Shown here: positions 34,478 to 46,240 of the stretch, in pieces | Layout of the letters: each line of letters opens with the position of its first letter | Position numbering within the stretch: position 1 is the first letter of the stretch | Notes under the pieces: generated by a model | What the model saw: only the letters and a program-made list of their open reading frames with translations | The model's database searches: none | What the model was told of the DNA's origin: nothing | Program-made: the position numbers and the translations under genes | DNA from: Beverwykella pulmonaria | Taxonomy: Eukaryota; Ascomycota; Dothideomycetes; Pleosporales; Melanommataceae | Assembly (NCBI GenBank): GCA_001599595.1 | Contig: BCHH01000014.1 | Location: 9,587-73,586, forward strand | Direction of reading: 5' to 3' | Length of the DNA: 64,000 bases

Positions 34478-36819
34478 TCACTTCCTCTGCCGCTTGGGCG
34501 TGCGCCGCTTTGTAACACTCTCGTCCTCCACGTCCTCTACCGTCGCAGTTGGGCTTGTAGCAGAGGAACTCACACTCTCAACCCTGCCACCCTCTTCCCC
34601 AGTGCCATCGAGGCCTACATCAGCACTAAACCCATTTCCATCAGTATTTTGGAACTCGACTCCACTCATGTCGTGCGTGGTATCAGGAAGTTCAAAGGTC
34701 AAGTCTGGCAAAGAGAGATCACCAACGGTGTTGGAAGTACCGTGCTGCGTGCCGCTGTGGTTGGGGAAGAAATCGTCGCCCTGGACAAACGAGTCGAGAT
34801 CCAAATCGTACGCACCAGGGTCACCGAGATGGCTGGCGCCAAAGTACGAGTTGTCAGTTAGACCAGGAATCGACCCGCTGGGGCTCAGGGGCTGGAGGCG
34901 CTCTTGCAGATTCTGCACACGTGAATTCTGGTCCTCGGACATCTTCTGTAGGAAGTCGAGCTGGGCTTGGGTTGCTTGATACTGTTCTAATGAAGGTATC
35001 ATAGGCGGTTGTGGGCTGACGAGGGCGTTGTTGGCATTCTGGGAGGCGCCTGATGCACTATTTGCCATGAGGGAGAGGACGTCGTCACGTTGTTGTTGGG
35101 TGAGGGGGACATTTCCATCTTGGGTTTGGTAGTTTGATAGCGCCGCAGGAAAATCGTACTGTGAGGTCTGGTTTGCGGATTGGCTCGAGTTTGCGTTGAC
35201 ATTCTGAATTGCGGACATGATTGCATCATTATCAGGGCTCGGGCCAAAGGTTTGAGGAGGCGAATTAGTGTCGACTTTGATGGGCCGGGTGTTGTAATCT
35301 GTAGTTGTCCTTGCTTGATTAACTGGGGACTTGAAGACAGGCGGTCTGCTCGCTGGTTTTGGAAGTGGACTAGCTGTTGATCGAGCAGAAGGACTCATAG
35401 TTGCAGCTCGATCTGATGGTGAGAGAGACTCTTTCGCAGCCGGCGCAGGCAGTAAAGCAAGAGGACGCCGGGGCCCGGGGCGATGTATCTGTGGTGACTT
35501 GGCGATAGGCTTCTCGGGATAATCCCCTACATCAACCACATTTCCATGAGGCTGCTGGGTGGGGATTGCTGGACCAAACATTTCTGTAAAGTTCATGCTG
35601 GCGTTGTTACCCTCTAAACTGCGATTGTAGAAAGTTGCAAGGAATGTGAGGATGGCGTTGATGGAATTTTCGTGTCGTTCGTGGAGAGTTTGAAAAGCGG
35701 TCGCCTGCTGGTATAGCTGATCGTTCTGCCTCCTTATTTGCGTCAAGACGTTAGAGATGACTTTCTGCTGCTGTTGTAACGCCCGGACTTCGCCTCGTAG
35801 GCTGTTGTATTCTCCCCGCGGAATCATCGCCATTTCCGGATTCCCTCTCAACGATAGATCCTCCACGTATCCTCCTCCTCCACCTCCAGCATCGGGCGTA
35901 TATTTTCGGTCCTCATCGCTTTCGCCTTGCTTTCCATCATCGTCTCGCTTCCGCTTTGGGCCACTGGGAGGGTTTTTGGGTTTCTGGATAAGCCACAACA
36001 ACTCCGGCCGGCCGCGCTTGAAGTATTTATTGTAGTACTCGCTCGGCGCCTTTGCTTTCGTCTCGCTCGCTTTCATTGAGTTGTCGGAGAGGCCTACCTT
36101 TTTATGGAAGCCATACATATTCAATTGCCGCACAAATGAAGCATAGTTGTTATGCTTGAAAAGCTCCGGAATGAGAGTCCGCGCGAATTCGTCCTCATCC
36201 AACACAATGAAGGAGTTGCCGTCATCCGACCACCGGATGAGATTCGTATTGTTCTTTTCGTCAAGGAAGCTGCAGAGGGTTAGCGTCAGAAGGATTGAAA
36301 TCTTTGGGCGCCTTACCTGCTTAACTTCTGAACAAAAGGTGGAATCTGCTTCCTCTTAGCTTGCGCATCCTTCTTTGCCAATATAGCCTTCTGCTCCAGC
36401 TCCTCATCATCGTCTGCATTCTCCCATTGCCCTGGCTGGCCTGCATTTGCATCATTGTTGAAAGTATCCCATTGGCTCCGTCCTCGTGCAGCAAGCTGTT
36501 GATTTGGATTCCGCCGCACCAACTGGCCCGCGCCTACTTCTAACCCGTTGTCCACGCCATCCAGCGACACAATGCGATTGTGCATCGACTGACTTGCGGC
36601 ACCGCTTGCGTTTCCAGCTAAGTTCACATTATCAAACATTCCAGAGTCCCCGAATGTTGTGCCCATGTCGCTCGAGACTGTCGGTTCATTCCAATTATTT
36701 AGGTAGTGCTCTGTCGCTGCTACGATATCTGTCTCTGGGGAGAAGCCACTGCGTTGGATGCCGGTTGGCTGCTGTACCTGTGGCGATGCGCCCGGGGCGC
36801 GCCTCTTCCGACTAGACAT
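34478..36819 (-). CDS. HSF1: Heat shock transcription factor Hsf1, 764 aa
   Basis: Master activator of chaperone genes, binding GAA/TTC arrays as a trimer. Exons 36317-36819 and 34478-36269 are joined by a 47-nt intron inside the DNA-binding domain, a place where HSF genes often carry one. The winged-helix domain (~158-265) reads PPFVQKLSSFLDEKNNT, LIRWSDDGNSFIV, FKHNNYASFVRQLNMYGFHK and KRGRPELLWLIQ. A leucine-heptad trimerisation region follows (LRGEVRALQQQQKV to NAILTFLATFYN), then long Ser/Pro/Gln-rich activation regions and a basic end (TKRRTPKRQRK). The start used is MSSRKRRAPGASP; a Met three codons upstream is possible. SIS1 in this window has a strong heat-shock element. Confidence 0.95.
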
Positions 36820-38424
36820 CGTTCGCATGTACTGTACGGTGGTGTCGTTCGGAGAGCCGCAGACTAGCCGCGCGTTGTCCTTAAAAGAACAGACCTGCAC
36901 GAGGCTCGATCGAAGTCACAGAACGTGGTAGTGAAACCGGGGAGCTTGCGGACCGAGGGTTCAGGTTGGTGCGGCAGTCTACTTGTAAGACTGCAGATGC
37001 GTGGTTCTAGGAAAAAAGTATAGAGATTCTGTCCCTGCTTTTGTATTGCCTGACAAGGCTTGTCGTTGTGGCGGAAGTGTCTGGCAAGTAAAACTATGGT
37101 AGGATTGTTTTCAAACAGCACCGTCTCGCACAAAGCGCGAAAATAAAGGCCGTATGCGCAAAGCGTCGTCGTCGAAAGGGCTTTCTGGAAGGCTGCAGCA
37201 CAAGACCAAAAGGGCGGAGGTGGAGCGAGGATGTCTTGGACACTCAGAGCGAACTGGTGCGACGAGCAGATTGATTTCTAGATGACCGTGAGCAATTCAA
37301 CTGTATGCGCCGAACAACTGAAGTGCAGAAAGGGGAGAGCGGTAGTTGAAGCAAAGACGGAGGAGGTGTCGTGGGGATCTTTACACTGCGTCAACGGTGA
37401 ACAGCCCGCTATCAATGGAATAACTTTTGTCCTAGCGCCATGCATGACTCGCTCCACACCGTAAAGCCACAATTGTCCATGATGGTCCATGCACCCAACA
37501 CTAAAAACACACTAACTGAGATAGAACCAAGACATTTTAAGATTGTTTAACTAAGACTCTCACTACCGTACAAACCAAAACGCATGCAATAAAACAAAAT
37601 CAGAGCGAAAACTTCCATGACTCATAGAGCAAAGCGTCTCCTCCCCATGTCTGCTCAGCTGAGTCCTCAGCACTGTCCTGCTATGTTCATCTTGATTGTA
37701 TCCATACCCAAACTCCCTGATATCATAGATCTTTGTGTCCAAATTGGGCGGCAACCGGGGTCCTCAAGATTTAACAATAACCCGAATATCAAACACTTTT
37801 TGCAGCTGGCAGTAACTGTGAGGCGAAGTCTCGTAGTCTCATGTTTCCCGCAATAGCGGCCATAACGGGAGGGCTATCGGAAGGCGTTAGTGGTTCATGT
37901 CTGTTGTTTTTGTTGTTGTTGTTATCTTGGGAGATTTTGATTCACTGGCATCTATCTTTGGGACCCGGCCACTGGTGTCGGGCAAACGAGGATGTCAAAC
38001 TCTGGATGAATGGAAGACGACAGCACAGCGGTCGAGAAGCAGATATTTTCGAAGAGTTTGCCCTTCTAGCTGTGACTTTATATGTCCGAGGAAGCGGTTA
38101 CTGTCAGACGACTTGAGCGGAGTCAGCTAATCATGAAAACCGATTGTGTCTTGAGCACGAGGCTTCACAAACAGCTTGAAAAGGGCTTATTTCCTCGTGC
38201 TTCTGCAGACAGGGTGCGAAAGATTGTAACACAGGCTGGCTGGCACATATCTAAGTTAGGAACTGGGAAGCGTTCTTCATAGCACTTTTCACATAGCATA
38301 TGGGTGTTACTTTGTTTCATAACGACTTTTGATAATAACCACAAGAAGAATGTTCATTCCTGAACACGAGCTGCACAAATTCATCACACCCTTAGAGTAT
38401 AGTATCAGAGCCTCAAATTGTTCT
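36820..38424. promoter_or_regulatory. HSF1 upstream region and ADI1 3' flank
   Basis: No gene recognised. A TTC-N2-GAA pair with a third GAA in looser spacing lies at 37174-37190, about 355 bp upstream of the HSF1 start. It could be a weak heat-shock element for autoregulation, but it is only two well-spaced units. Confidence 0.35.
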
Positions 38425-39064
38425 TTAGTGACTGGCAACAGCACTACCACCCCTCGACTTGAGATACTCCTGTCGGTACTGATTCTGGTCCGTCTCCTCA
38501 CTGCGATTCAAAGGTGTCCACTTGGGGTCCTCTTTGAACAGTCGCATCGCCTTGGTGTACTGCTTGACGTTAAAAAGCGTCCTATAAATCAAATCTGGAG
38601 CGCACTCACATTCTGAGTATCGGTAGTAAACCGATGATAAATCCCCGCGGGCATAATCATCAAATCAAATTTCTCCAATTTGATCCTGACCCAATCGTCC
38701 CCCTCACTCCTGACATCAAAGAAACCGCCACCATCCAAAATATACCGAATCTCCTCGTCCTCGTGTAAATGCTCGTGGAAGAAGTTCTTCACCTTCTCTT
38801 CGTACACGTCGCCCATGGTTTTTGGAGAGATGGTGATCTCATCTCTGTTCTTGTAGTCGCGCGAAGACGCAAGTGCATTCACGTCGTCCAGGTTCGAATA
38901 GTTGAAGTACTTGATGCCAAGTCTCTCAAGGTATTCTGGGGACACTTCGCGGCCCGAGTCGTGCGGCTCGCGCTGGTCGCCCTGCACGAGGTCAGTGCTT
39001 GTTCAAGACTATCAGAAAACCCGGCCAGCATTACCGGGAGATTGTCGAACCAGTAAGCCTTCAT
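38425..39064 (-). CDS. ADI1: Acireductone dioxygenase, methionine salvage, 178 aa
   Basis: Cupin enzyme that oxidises the acireductone of the methionine salvage (MTA) cycle to the keto acid precursor of methionine and formate, using Fe(II). Exons: 39035-39064, 38610-38981 and 38425-38559, with introns of 53 and 50 nt, in phase. It starts [10 protein letters not shown]. The metal site is HLHEDEE (two His plus Glu) in [20 protein letters not shown], with the fourth ligand in PAGIYHRFT. The third exon supplies [19 protein letters not shown], typical of the family C-terminus. Length is standard (about 180). Complete. Confidence 0.96.
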
Positions 39065-40000
39065 AATAGTATATCTCTTCTCTTGGGAGTTTAGGAGGTT
39101 CGAGATGTGGTAAAGGAGTTGTGGTTTGATCACAAGAAATAATAAATGTTTGGCCATCGCCTCGAATTGCGTCATCCCGATTATTCAGCTGACCATCTAC
39201 CGTGCTGAATCAGCTGACGCTCAGGCTCACCTAACGCTCGATTTTCGCTCTACACTTCAACAACGCATAGAACACCCAATATGGATCCAATAGAGCTCGC
39301 CCTAGAGTCATTGAAATCGTTGAAGCCTCACAAAAACAAGCTAACTTAGCCTTCAAATACTCTCAATACTTTGAGCTCTTGCGCGCAAAAATAGAGCAAT
39401 ACAGCATAGAGCCTTAGCATACTATGAGAGCAGTACTGGCAGGGAACAGATCGAAGGGATGGATCAGAAGTAAACAGGCTTGATTCATCAGAAGATTCGG
39501 AGAAACTATATATATGATGTATCACGTGGCCCGTAGACACACGGCCCGATAGGCCTCGGCCGTCCTCCCTGCGAGCATCACCAAGGTGTTCGACCACTTC
39601 TTAAGGTATTGTGTAACCCGCCTTCCACCGGCGCATGCCAGCCTTACTTCAGGCTGTGCAATCAGCCACACCCCACTCTGGGCTGAGGTTGTCTAAACAC
39701 AGCAGGATTCACTCACAGCACTATTGCGCTGTCTCGCTATCAGATGTGATTTTTTGGTATAACTTAGCTTCTTCTTCTTCTTCTTCTTCTTCTTCTTCTT
39801 CTTCTTCTTCTTCTTCTTCTTCTTCTTCTTCTTCTTCTTCTTCTCCTCCTCCTGCATACTCACTAACCTTAGTTGCTAGGACTAATACTCTCAACGCACG
39901 AGCAAGTTGCCCAGCTTGTGTCTTCGGTTAGGCTGCTGCGACTGAACCTCCGAGACCTTATTTCTACCACATACACACCGTTCAAGCTCCCCGCAGAGTA
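39065..40000. promoter_or_regulatory. ADI1 / HET-NACHT-WD40 divergent upstream region
   Basis: 936 bases between divergent starts. It contains a long (CTT)n tract (separate entry) about 160 bases before the NLR start codon. A frame through the tract would encode poly-Ser and is not called. Confidence 0.5.
39768..39843. repeat. (CTT)n microsatellite upstream of the NLR gene
   Basis: About 25 uninterrupted copies of CTT, followed by a few CTC units. Polypyrimidine on the NLR sense strand, probably in its promoter or leader. Length polymorphism is likely for a tract this long. Confidence 0.95.
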
Positions 40001-43000
40001 ATGCGTCTCCTGTTTCACAGCAACACTAGCGAGTTTGGCCTTACGGAGAACTTAGAAGGCGATGATATAATCCCTCCCTATGCAATCCTTTCGCATACAT
40101 GGGGAGCGGACACGGAGGAGGTCACCTTTGAAGACTTGGCAAATGGCAATGGCAAGGCTAAGCCTGGGTATGAGAAGATTCGCTTCTGCGGGAAACAGGC
40201 ACAGCAAGACGGCTTGCACTACTTCTGGATCGACACCTGTTGCATCAACAAGGCTAACAAGGCTGAGCTGTCGCTGGCAATCAAGTCCATGTTTCGCTGG
40301 TACCGCAACGCAGCTCGATGCTACGTCTACTTGTCAGATGTATCTAGTCCCCTCGCTAAAGCCGACGAAGAAGTGAATGCGCCGCTTTGGGAATCAGATT
40401 TCCGGAAAAGCAGGTGGTTCGCTCGGGGTTGGACGCTCCAAGAGCTTCTTGCCCCGAGCTTGGTTGAGTTCTTCTCTCGAGAATGGGAAACACTTGGCGA
40501 CAAAGCATCCCTTGCACAACAAATACATGAAATTACAGGCATTCCGCATTTAGCGCTGCAGGGAGCTCCTTTGTCTCAATTTAGCGTCGAGGAGCGATTA
40601 ATGTGGAAAGAACACCGGCAGACTAAACTTCAAGAAGATAGGGCATACTCATTGCTTGGTATTTTTGACGTCTACATAGCACCTATTTATGGCGAAGGGG
40701 TAGAGGGAGCATTTAAACGGCTCCTAGACCAGATCTACGAGCTAAAAAAGTGCATGCAAGACATACACATTACAGATTCGCGTGACGATAAGAAGCGTAT
40801 TGAGGACACGAAGGGCGGACTGCTAGAAGACTCATACCGTTGGGTCCTTAACAACGCCAACTTCCAGCAATGGCATAATGACCTGCAGAGTCGACTGCTG
40901 TGGATTAAAGGTGATCCCGGCAAGGGCAAGACAATGTTGCTCTGCGGCATTATCAACGAGCTACAGAAGTCAATACCTACTACGAGCCTTGTATCTTACT
41001 TCTTCTGCCAGGCCACCGACTCACGCATCAATAGCGCCAGAGCCGTGCTACAAGGGCTATTGTACTTGCTTGTTAGCCAGCAGCCGTTGCTTGTCTCACA
41101 CATTTGCAAGAAGTACGATTACGCAGGCAAAACTATATTTAAGGATGCGAATGCTTGGGTTGCTTTGACAGAGATTTTTGCAGACGTTCTGCAAGACCCG
41201 AGCTTAAACACTACATATCTAATCATCGACGCGCTGGATGAATGCGTTACTGACTTGCCAAATCTGCTTGATTTTATCGCAAAGCAGTCATCTGCGTCTT
41301 CTCGCGTCAAGTGGATTGTCTCTAGCCGCAACTGGCCAGACATTGAGGAACAGCTAGAGCGGGCAGGCCACAAGGTGAAGCTGAGCCTTGAGTTGAACGC
41401 AGAGTCCGTATCAACAGCTGTCAGCATCTTTATCAAGCAAAAGGTATCTCAGCTCGCGCATCAGAATAGGTACGATGAGCAGACCCGAGACGCCGTGCTA
41501 GAGCATTTGACGTTGAATGCGAACAACACCTTCCTATGGGTAGCGCTAGTGTACCAAAATCTTAAGGGGATCCCGCGCCGAAACGTGCTGAAGAGGTTAA
41601 ATGCCTTTCCACCTAGCCTCGACTCTCTATACAAACGCATGATGCAGCAGATAAACGAATCTGACGATGCTGATCTCTGCAAGCAGATACTGGCGGTGGT
41701 CGCGATCGTATACCAACCTGTTACGCTAGATGAGCTGGCTGCTCTTGTCAGGCAGCTAGGGGATATGACTGACGACCAGGAGAAGCGAGAGATTATTAGT
41801 CTCTGCGGTTCATTTCTTACCCTGCGAGAAAACACGGTCTACTTTGTACATCAGTCTGTAAAGGACTTTCTCTTTGCAAAGTCCTTCGATGAAGTATTTC
41901 CAACTGGAACCGAAAATGCTCATGATATTGTCTTTTCGAGGTCGCTCATGATTCTGTCCAAGACCCTGCAACGGGACATGTACAGCTTGAAAACGTTGGG
42001 ATATCTTGTCGATGAGGACAAACAGCCAGACCCAGATCCGTTAACAGCGTCGCGCTACTCGTGTATTTACTGGGTCAATCATCTGTGCAACTCCAATCCT
42101 GAGTGTTCAGTAAGCTACGCAGATAGTCTGCAGGTCGGTGGTGTTGTTGATATGTTCCTACGGAAGAAGTATCTCTACTGGCTAGAAGCTCTTAGTTTGT
42201 GCAAGAGCGTACCAGAGGGTGTAGCTTCACTAGCGAAACTATGTTCTCTAATCCAGGTATGTTCTAGACGAAGAATATAGTTATATTTTAATACTAATAT
42301 AGGCTAGAGAAGAGGAGATGCAGCAACATTTGCTGAGCTTCTTAAGGATGCGCATCGATTCATTATGTATCACAACGGAGCAATTAAGAATAGCCCTTTA
42401 CAGGTATATGCATCTGCACTCTTGTTTAGTCCAACGTCAAGCTTGATTAGAAGACTGTTCAAGCACGAAGAGCCAAAATGGATTAATATCAAACCAGCTA
42501 TAGGGGACAACTGGAGTGCTTGCCTACAGACACTCGAGGGCCATAGCAGTTCCGTCAATTCAGTATCCTTCTCTTATGACTCCACCCGGCTGGCGTCGGC
42601 ATCATTCGACTGCACAGTTAAGATATGGGATGCAAGCAGTGGCGCGTGCCTGCAGACGCTCAAGGGCCATAGCAGTTTCGTCAAATCAGTAGCCTTTTCT
42701 TGCGACTCGACCCGGCTGGCGTCGGCGTCAGACGACTCCACGGTTAAGATATGGGATGCAAGCAGTGGAGCATGCCTGCAAACGCTCAAGGGTCATAGCG
42801 GTTCCGTCAATTCAGTAGCCTTCTCTTACGACTCCACCCGGCTGACGTCGGCATCATTCGACTGCACAGTTAAGATATGGGATGCAAACAATGGTGCGTG
42901 CCTGCAGACGCTCAAGGGCCATGACAGTACCGTCCGTTCAGTAGCCTTCTCTCACGACTCGACCCGACTGGCGTCGGCGTCATTCGACGACATATTTAAG

Positions 43001-44365
43001 ATATGGGATGCAAGCAGTGGCGCGTGCCTGCAGACGCTCAAGGGCCATAGCGGTTTCGTCAACTCAGTAGCCTTCTCTTGCGACTCGACCCGGCTGGCGT
43101 CGGCGTCAGATGACTCCACGGTTAAGATATGGGATGCAAGCAGTGGCGCATGTCTGCAAACGCTCAAGGGTCATAGCAGATACGTTAACTCAGTAGCTTT
43201 CTCTTACGACTCGACCTGGCTGGCGTCGGCGTCAGACGACTACACAGTTAAGATATGGGATGTAAGCAGTGGCGCGTGCCTGCAGACGCTCAAGGGCCAT
43301 AGCAGTTCCGTCCTTTCAGTAGCCTTCTCTTACGACTCCACCCGGCTGGCATCGGCGTCAGTCGACGACATAGTTAAGATATGGGATGCGAGCAGTAGCG
43401 CGTGCCTGCAGACGTTCGAGAGCCATAGCAGTTCCGTCATCTCAGTATCCTTCTCTTACGACTCGACCCGGCTGGCGTCGGCGTCAGACGACTCCACGGT
43501 TAAGATATGGGATACAAGCAGTGGAGCATGCCTGCAGACGCTCAAAGGCCATAGCAGTTTCGTCAACTCAGTAGCATTCTCTTACGACTCGACCCGGCTG
43601 GCGTCGGCGTCAGGGGACTACACAGTTAAGATATGGGATGTAAGCAGTGGCGCGTGCCTGCAGACGCTCAAGGGCCATAGCAGTTCCGTCCTTTCAGTAG
43701 CCTTCTCTCACGACTCGACCCGACTGGCGTCGGCGTCATGGGACTACGCAGTTAAGATATGGGATGCAATCAGTGGCGCATGCCTGCAGACACTCAAGAG
43801 CCGTAGCAAGAGAGTTAACTCAGTAGCCTTCTCTCACGACTCAACCCGGCTGGCGTCGGCATCATTCGACTGCACAGTTAAGATATGGGATGCAAACAAT
43901 GGCGCGTGCCTGCAGACGCTCAAGGGCCATAGCAGTTCCGTTAACTCGGTAGCCTTCTCTTACGACTCGACCTGGCTGGCGTCGGCGTCAGACGACTACA
44001 CAGTCAAGATATGGGATGCGAGCAGTGGCGCGTGCCTGCAGACGTTCAATATTGGCAAGGCACTTTACCGCATCTCATTTGACATCACCAACTCATACCT
44101 TCACACCGAAATCGGTGCTATCAACATAAAAAGTCTGTCTAGTTCTAAACTACTTCTAATTAATTCAGAGCCTCAGAGTCCCCAGTATCAAGGTCCAGGT
44201 TTGAGTGCAGATGGTATTTGGATAACATATCATTCAGAGAACTTAGTATGGCTACCTTCAGAGTATCGGCCATTGAGTTCAGTGGTGTCAGGGAAGATGA
44301 TTGGTATTGGTGTTCGAACCGGAAAGGTATGGATATATAATATTCAATCTGATGGTACATCCTGA
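40001..44365 (+). CDS. HET-NACHT-WD40 NOD-like receptor (HET-E/HET-D class), 1437 aa
   Basis: Proteins of this class (Podospora HET-E, HET-D) control vegetative incompatibility: WD40 sensor, NACHT switch, HET cell-death effector. Two exons, 40001-42256 and 42308-44365, join over a 51-nt intron (GTATGT donor, ACTAAT branch site, acceptor GGCTAG), linking two frames that look separate. HET domain: YAILSHTWG (~27-35), FWIDTCCINK (~74-83), ARGWTLQELLAP (~142-153). NACHT: Walker A GDPGKGKT (304-311), Walker B LIIDALDEC (~406-414). After the join, RFIMYHNGAIKNSPLQVYAS precedes 12 WD40 units of exactly 42 residues (~823-1326), one decayed unit and a 90-residue tail. No stop or frameshift; apparently functional. 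The assigned start fits the family (MRLL...). Natural ligand unknown. Confidence 0.93.
42518..44029 (+). repeat. 12 x 126-bp WD40-coding tandem array
   Basis: Twelve in-register copies of a 126-bp unit coding ACLQTLKGHxxxVxSVAFS-type WD40 repeats, each ending KIWD plus a three-residue link. Copies are nearly identical at DNA level. Differences fall mainly at unit positions 11-13, 15, 21, 25, 31, 33, 34 and 40-42 (counting GACLQ from 1). Copy 8 (SACLQTFESHS) and copy 11 (LKSRSKRV) are the most divergent. A degenerate thirteenth unit follows. Confidence 0.95.
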
Positions 44366-44957
44366 GGCGTCTGAACAATCATATAAAGTACTTGACAAGC
44401 GAGCTGGCCACCCAAAATACACCAGATATCCTCTAGACTTAGTATGTAATGTTGAGTCAAAGAATCATATGTTAAAAATTTGCCACTTATGTCTGCTGAG
44501 AGGGAGGTGAACGCCTCGATCACGGTAGCAGTGAGGACAGCTGACCCGTTGTACTGCTGATTACTGTCTACAAACGCCCAAGCCAGCTTCCAATACTCAC
44601 CAAACATATTCTCGGATTCCCCCCCTCGCATGCAGAGGCTGGGATATTCCGGTAGTTCGGCAGACCGCTGATTGTTGTGACCCGCGCAATGTTCAGACTT
44701 ATTATTGACAAGCAATCATTTGAAACACTAGAAGGGCATCTTTTTGAATTAATCAGAGAAACTTTGGTCAGACAGTTCGCGGCTAGCTCCAGCCAACACA
44801 CTGTGGTAAGATGGGGCAATTACAATGTCATTATGCCAGACAGAACTGAACAAAAGATATAGCCAAACTCAAGCGCCGTCTCAAGTTTTGTAAACATACC
44901 TTTTCCTCCTTTCAGATCCTTTCTACCATACTCACCTCTCCAGACCTACCACCCGAT
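44366..44957. other. 3' flank of the NLR gene, possible coding scraps
   Basis: Two overlapping stretches look faintly coding: plus strand 44677-44862 (SFETLEGHLFELIRETLV...) and minus strand 44344-44715 (ATVIEAFTSLSADISGKFL...). They exclude each other over part of their length and neither matches a family I know. Likely debris. Confidence 0.3.
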
Positions 44958-46240
44958 CTACTCGAGCTCATCATCATAGTCAACCTCCTCTTCGACCTTA
45001 TAACTTGACTTATTCACAATGGCCGTCTCCTCCCTAACACTCACCTCTTTAACAATAATCGTCCCGTCTGCGACACATACCCTATCCTCCTTCACAATCA
45101 ATTAATCACTATCCTCCTCATAAAGCAGCGACCTCAGCCTTGGCCTCTCCACAATAGGCACAGCTTCAATCTGAGACGTAAAACTGTCCCTCTTTGTATT
45201 TAGACGAAGTCGAAACACTACCGTCGCTGTCTGCGCCCGCTTGTGCTTGCTGGAAGTGGATACTGGCGGGGAGTTGGGCTTCCTGAGGCCACAGAGCCTA
45301 GGGGAGAAATTGGAGCGGGAGTCTTTCGTGTAGCTGGTTCAGGAGTCTTTCGTGTTGCTGATGTTGCTAGCGATAGACTGACTAGCGGTAGTGGTGTCAG
45401 ACTCTTTGGCGGTACTAACTCGGAAGTCTTTGGCGTAGCTGGTGAAGTACTAGATGATCTCACCTCAGTGACTGGCCCGAAGCCGTGTAGTGAGAGAGGT
45501 GAATTCGGTCTAGCGATTGGCTCAGACGTTGAAGATGCTTGGTGCTCAGGAGCAGCAGATGCTGAACTGTCAAAGACTGTGTATGCTTTGCGCCTGGCAG
45601 TAGCAGATGCCTTGCGTGCGGGAGTTGGAAACATTTTGCTTTCAAGAGTCGGGAATGCTTCGCGACCAGAATTAGGCGGAGAAGTATGTACGCTTATATG
45701 CGATTCTCGGCGGACCTTCGAGACCTCAACTTCAGGTCTTGGGACGACCAGGTCTTGCTCGACCTCAGAGATCCTCTGCTTCTTCTGCACCACCGTCTCC
45801 TTCTTCTCCTCGGCTTGAGCAGCCTTCTTCAGCTCCGCTTTCTGGATCTCGCACTTCTCATTTACCTTCTCCACCCTCTCCTTCTTTTCAACATTCTTCC
45901 AACTCCTGGAGCTTTCTCACCGCCTCAGCGAGCTTCCTCCCGCCTTCCTTCTTCTCTTGTTTAACCTCCCTCCTCACCTTAGCGGCCTCCCACGCACCCA
46001 CCAGACAGTACAACTCCTTCTCCGCCCTGCTCCTGCTCCTCCTCAACGTCTCCACCCCTCTCACCATGCCATCCCCCTTCTTCACCCCCGATGAGTGCGT
46101 AATACTCCCATCCATCAAATCATCCACAAACCTCTGAGCCAACACTTTAATCCTCTCACTGGGCCCATATACCACACACTTTCCATAAGCCTTTATCCCT
46201 TCCTCGGACTATGAATCGTAGTCTTTAATCTTAATCTTCC
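44958..46240 (-). pseudogene. Decayed coiled-coil protein gene
   Basis: Read from the right, the minus strand gives SEEGIKAYGKCVVYGPSER, VLAQRFVDDLMDGS and a Lys/Glu coiled coil (RREVKQEKKEGGRKLAEAV). The frame then shifts by one base near 45880 and continues VEKKERVEKVNEKCEIQKAE. A Ser/Thr/Pro-rich linker (TPARKASATARRKAY) follows. Near 45240-45290 a second shift leads to TATVVFRLRLNTKRDSF, IEAVPIVERPRLRSLLYEED, an in-frame TAA at 45103-45105, then VKEVSVREETAIVNKS and a final TAG at 44958. A further TAG lies just upstream of the conserved part. Two frameshifts and two stops in an otherwise coherent protein argue for a pseudogene. Family not recognised. Confidence 0.6.

Noticed and set aside
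39635..39931. Open frame with a poly-serine run
   Set aside because: It exists only because the CTT tract reads as Ser codons; no coding signal on either side.
42518..44029. Tandem array as satellite or CRISPR-like repeat
   Set aside because: The unit is coding, in frame and equals one WD40 repeat; there are no spacers.
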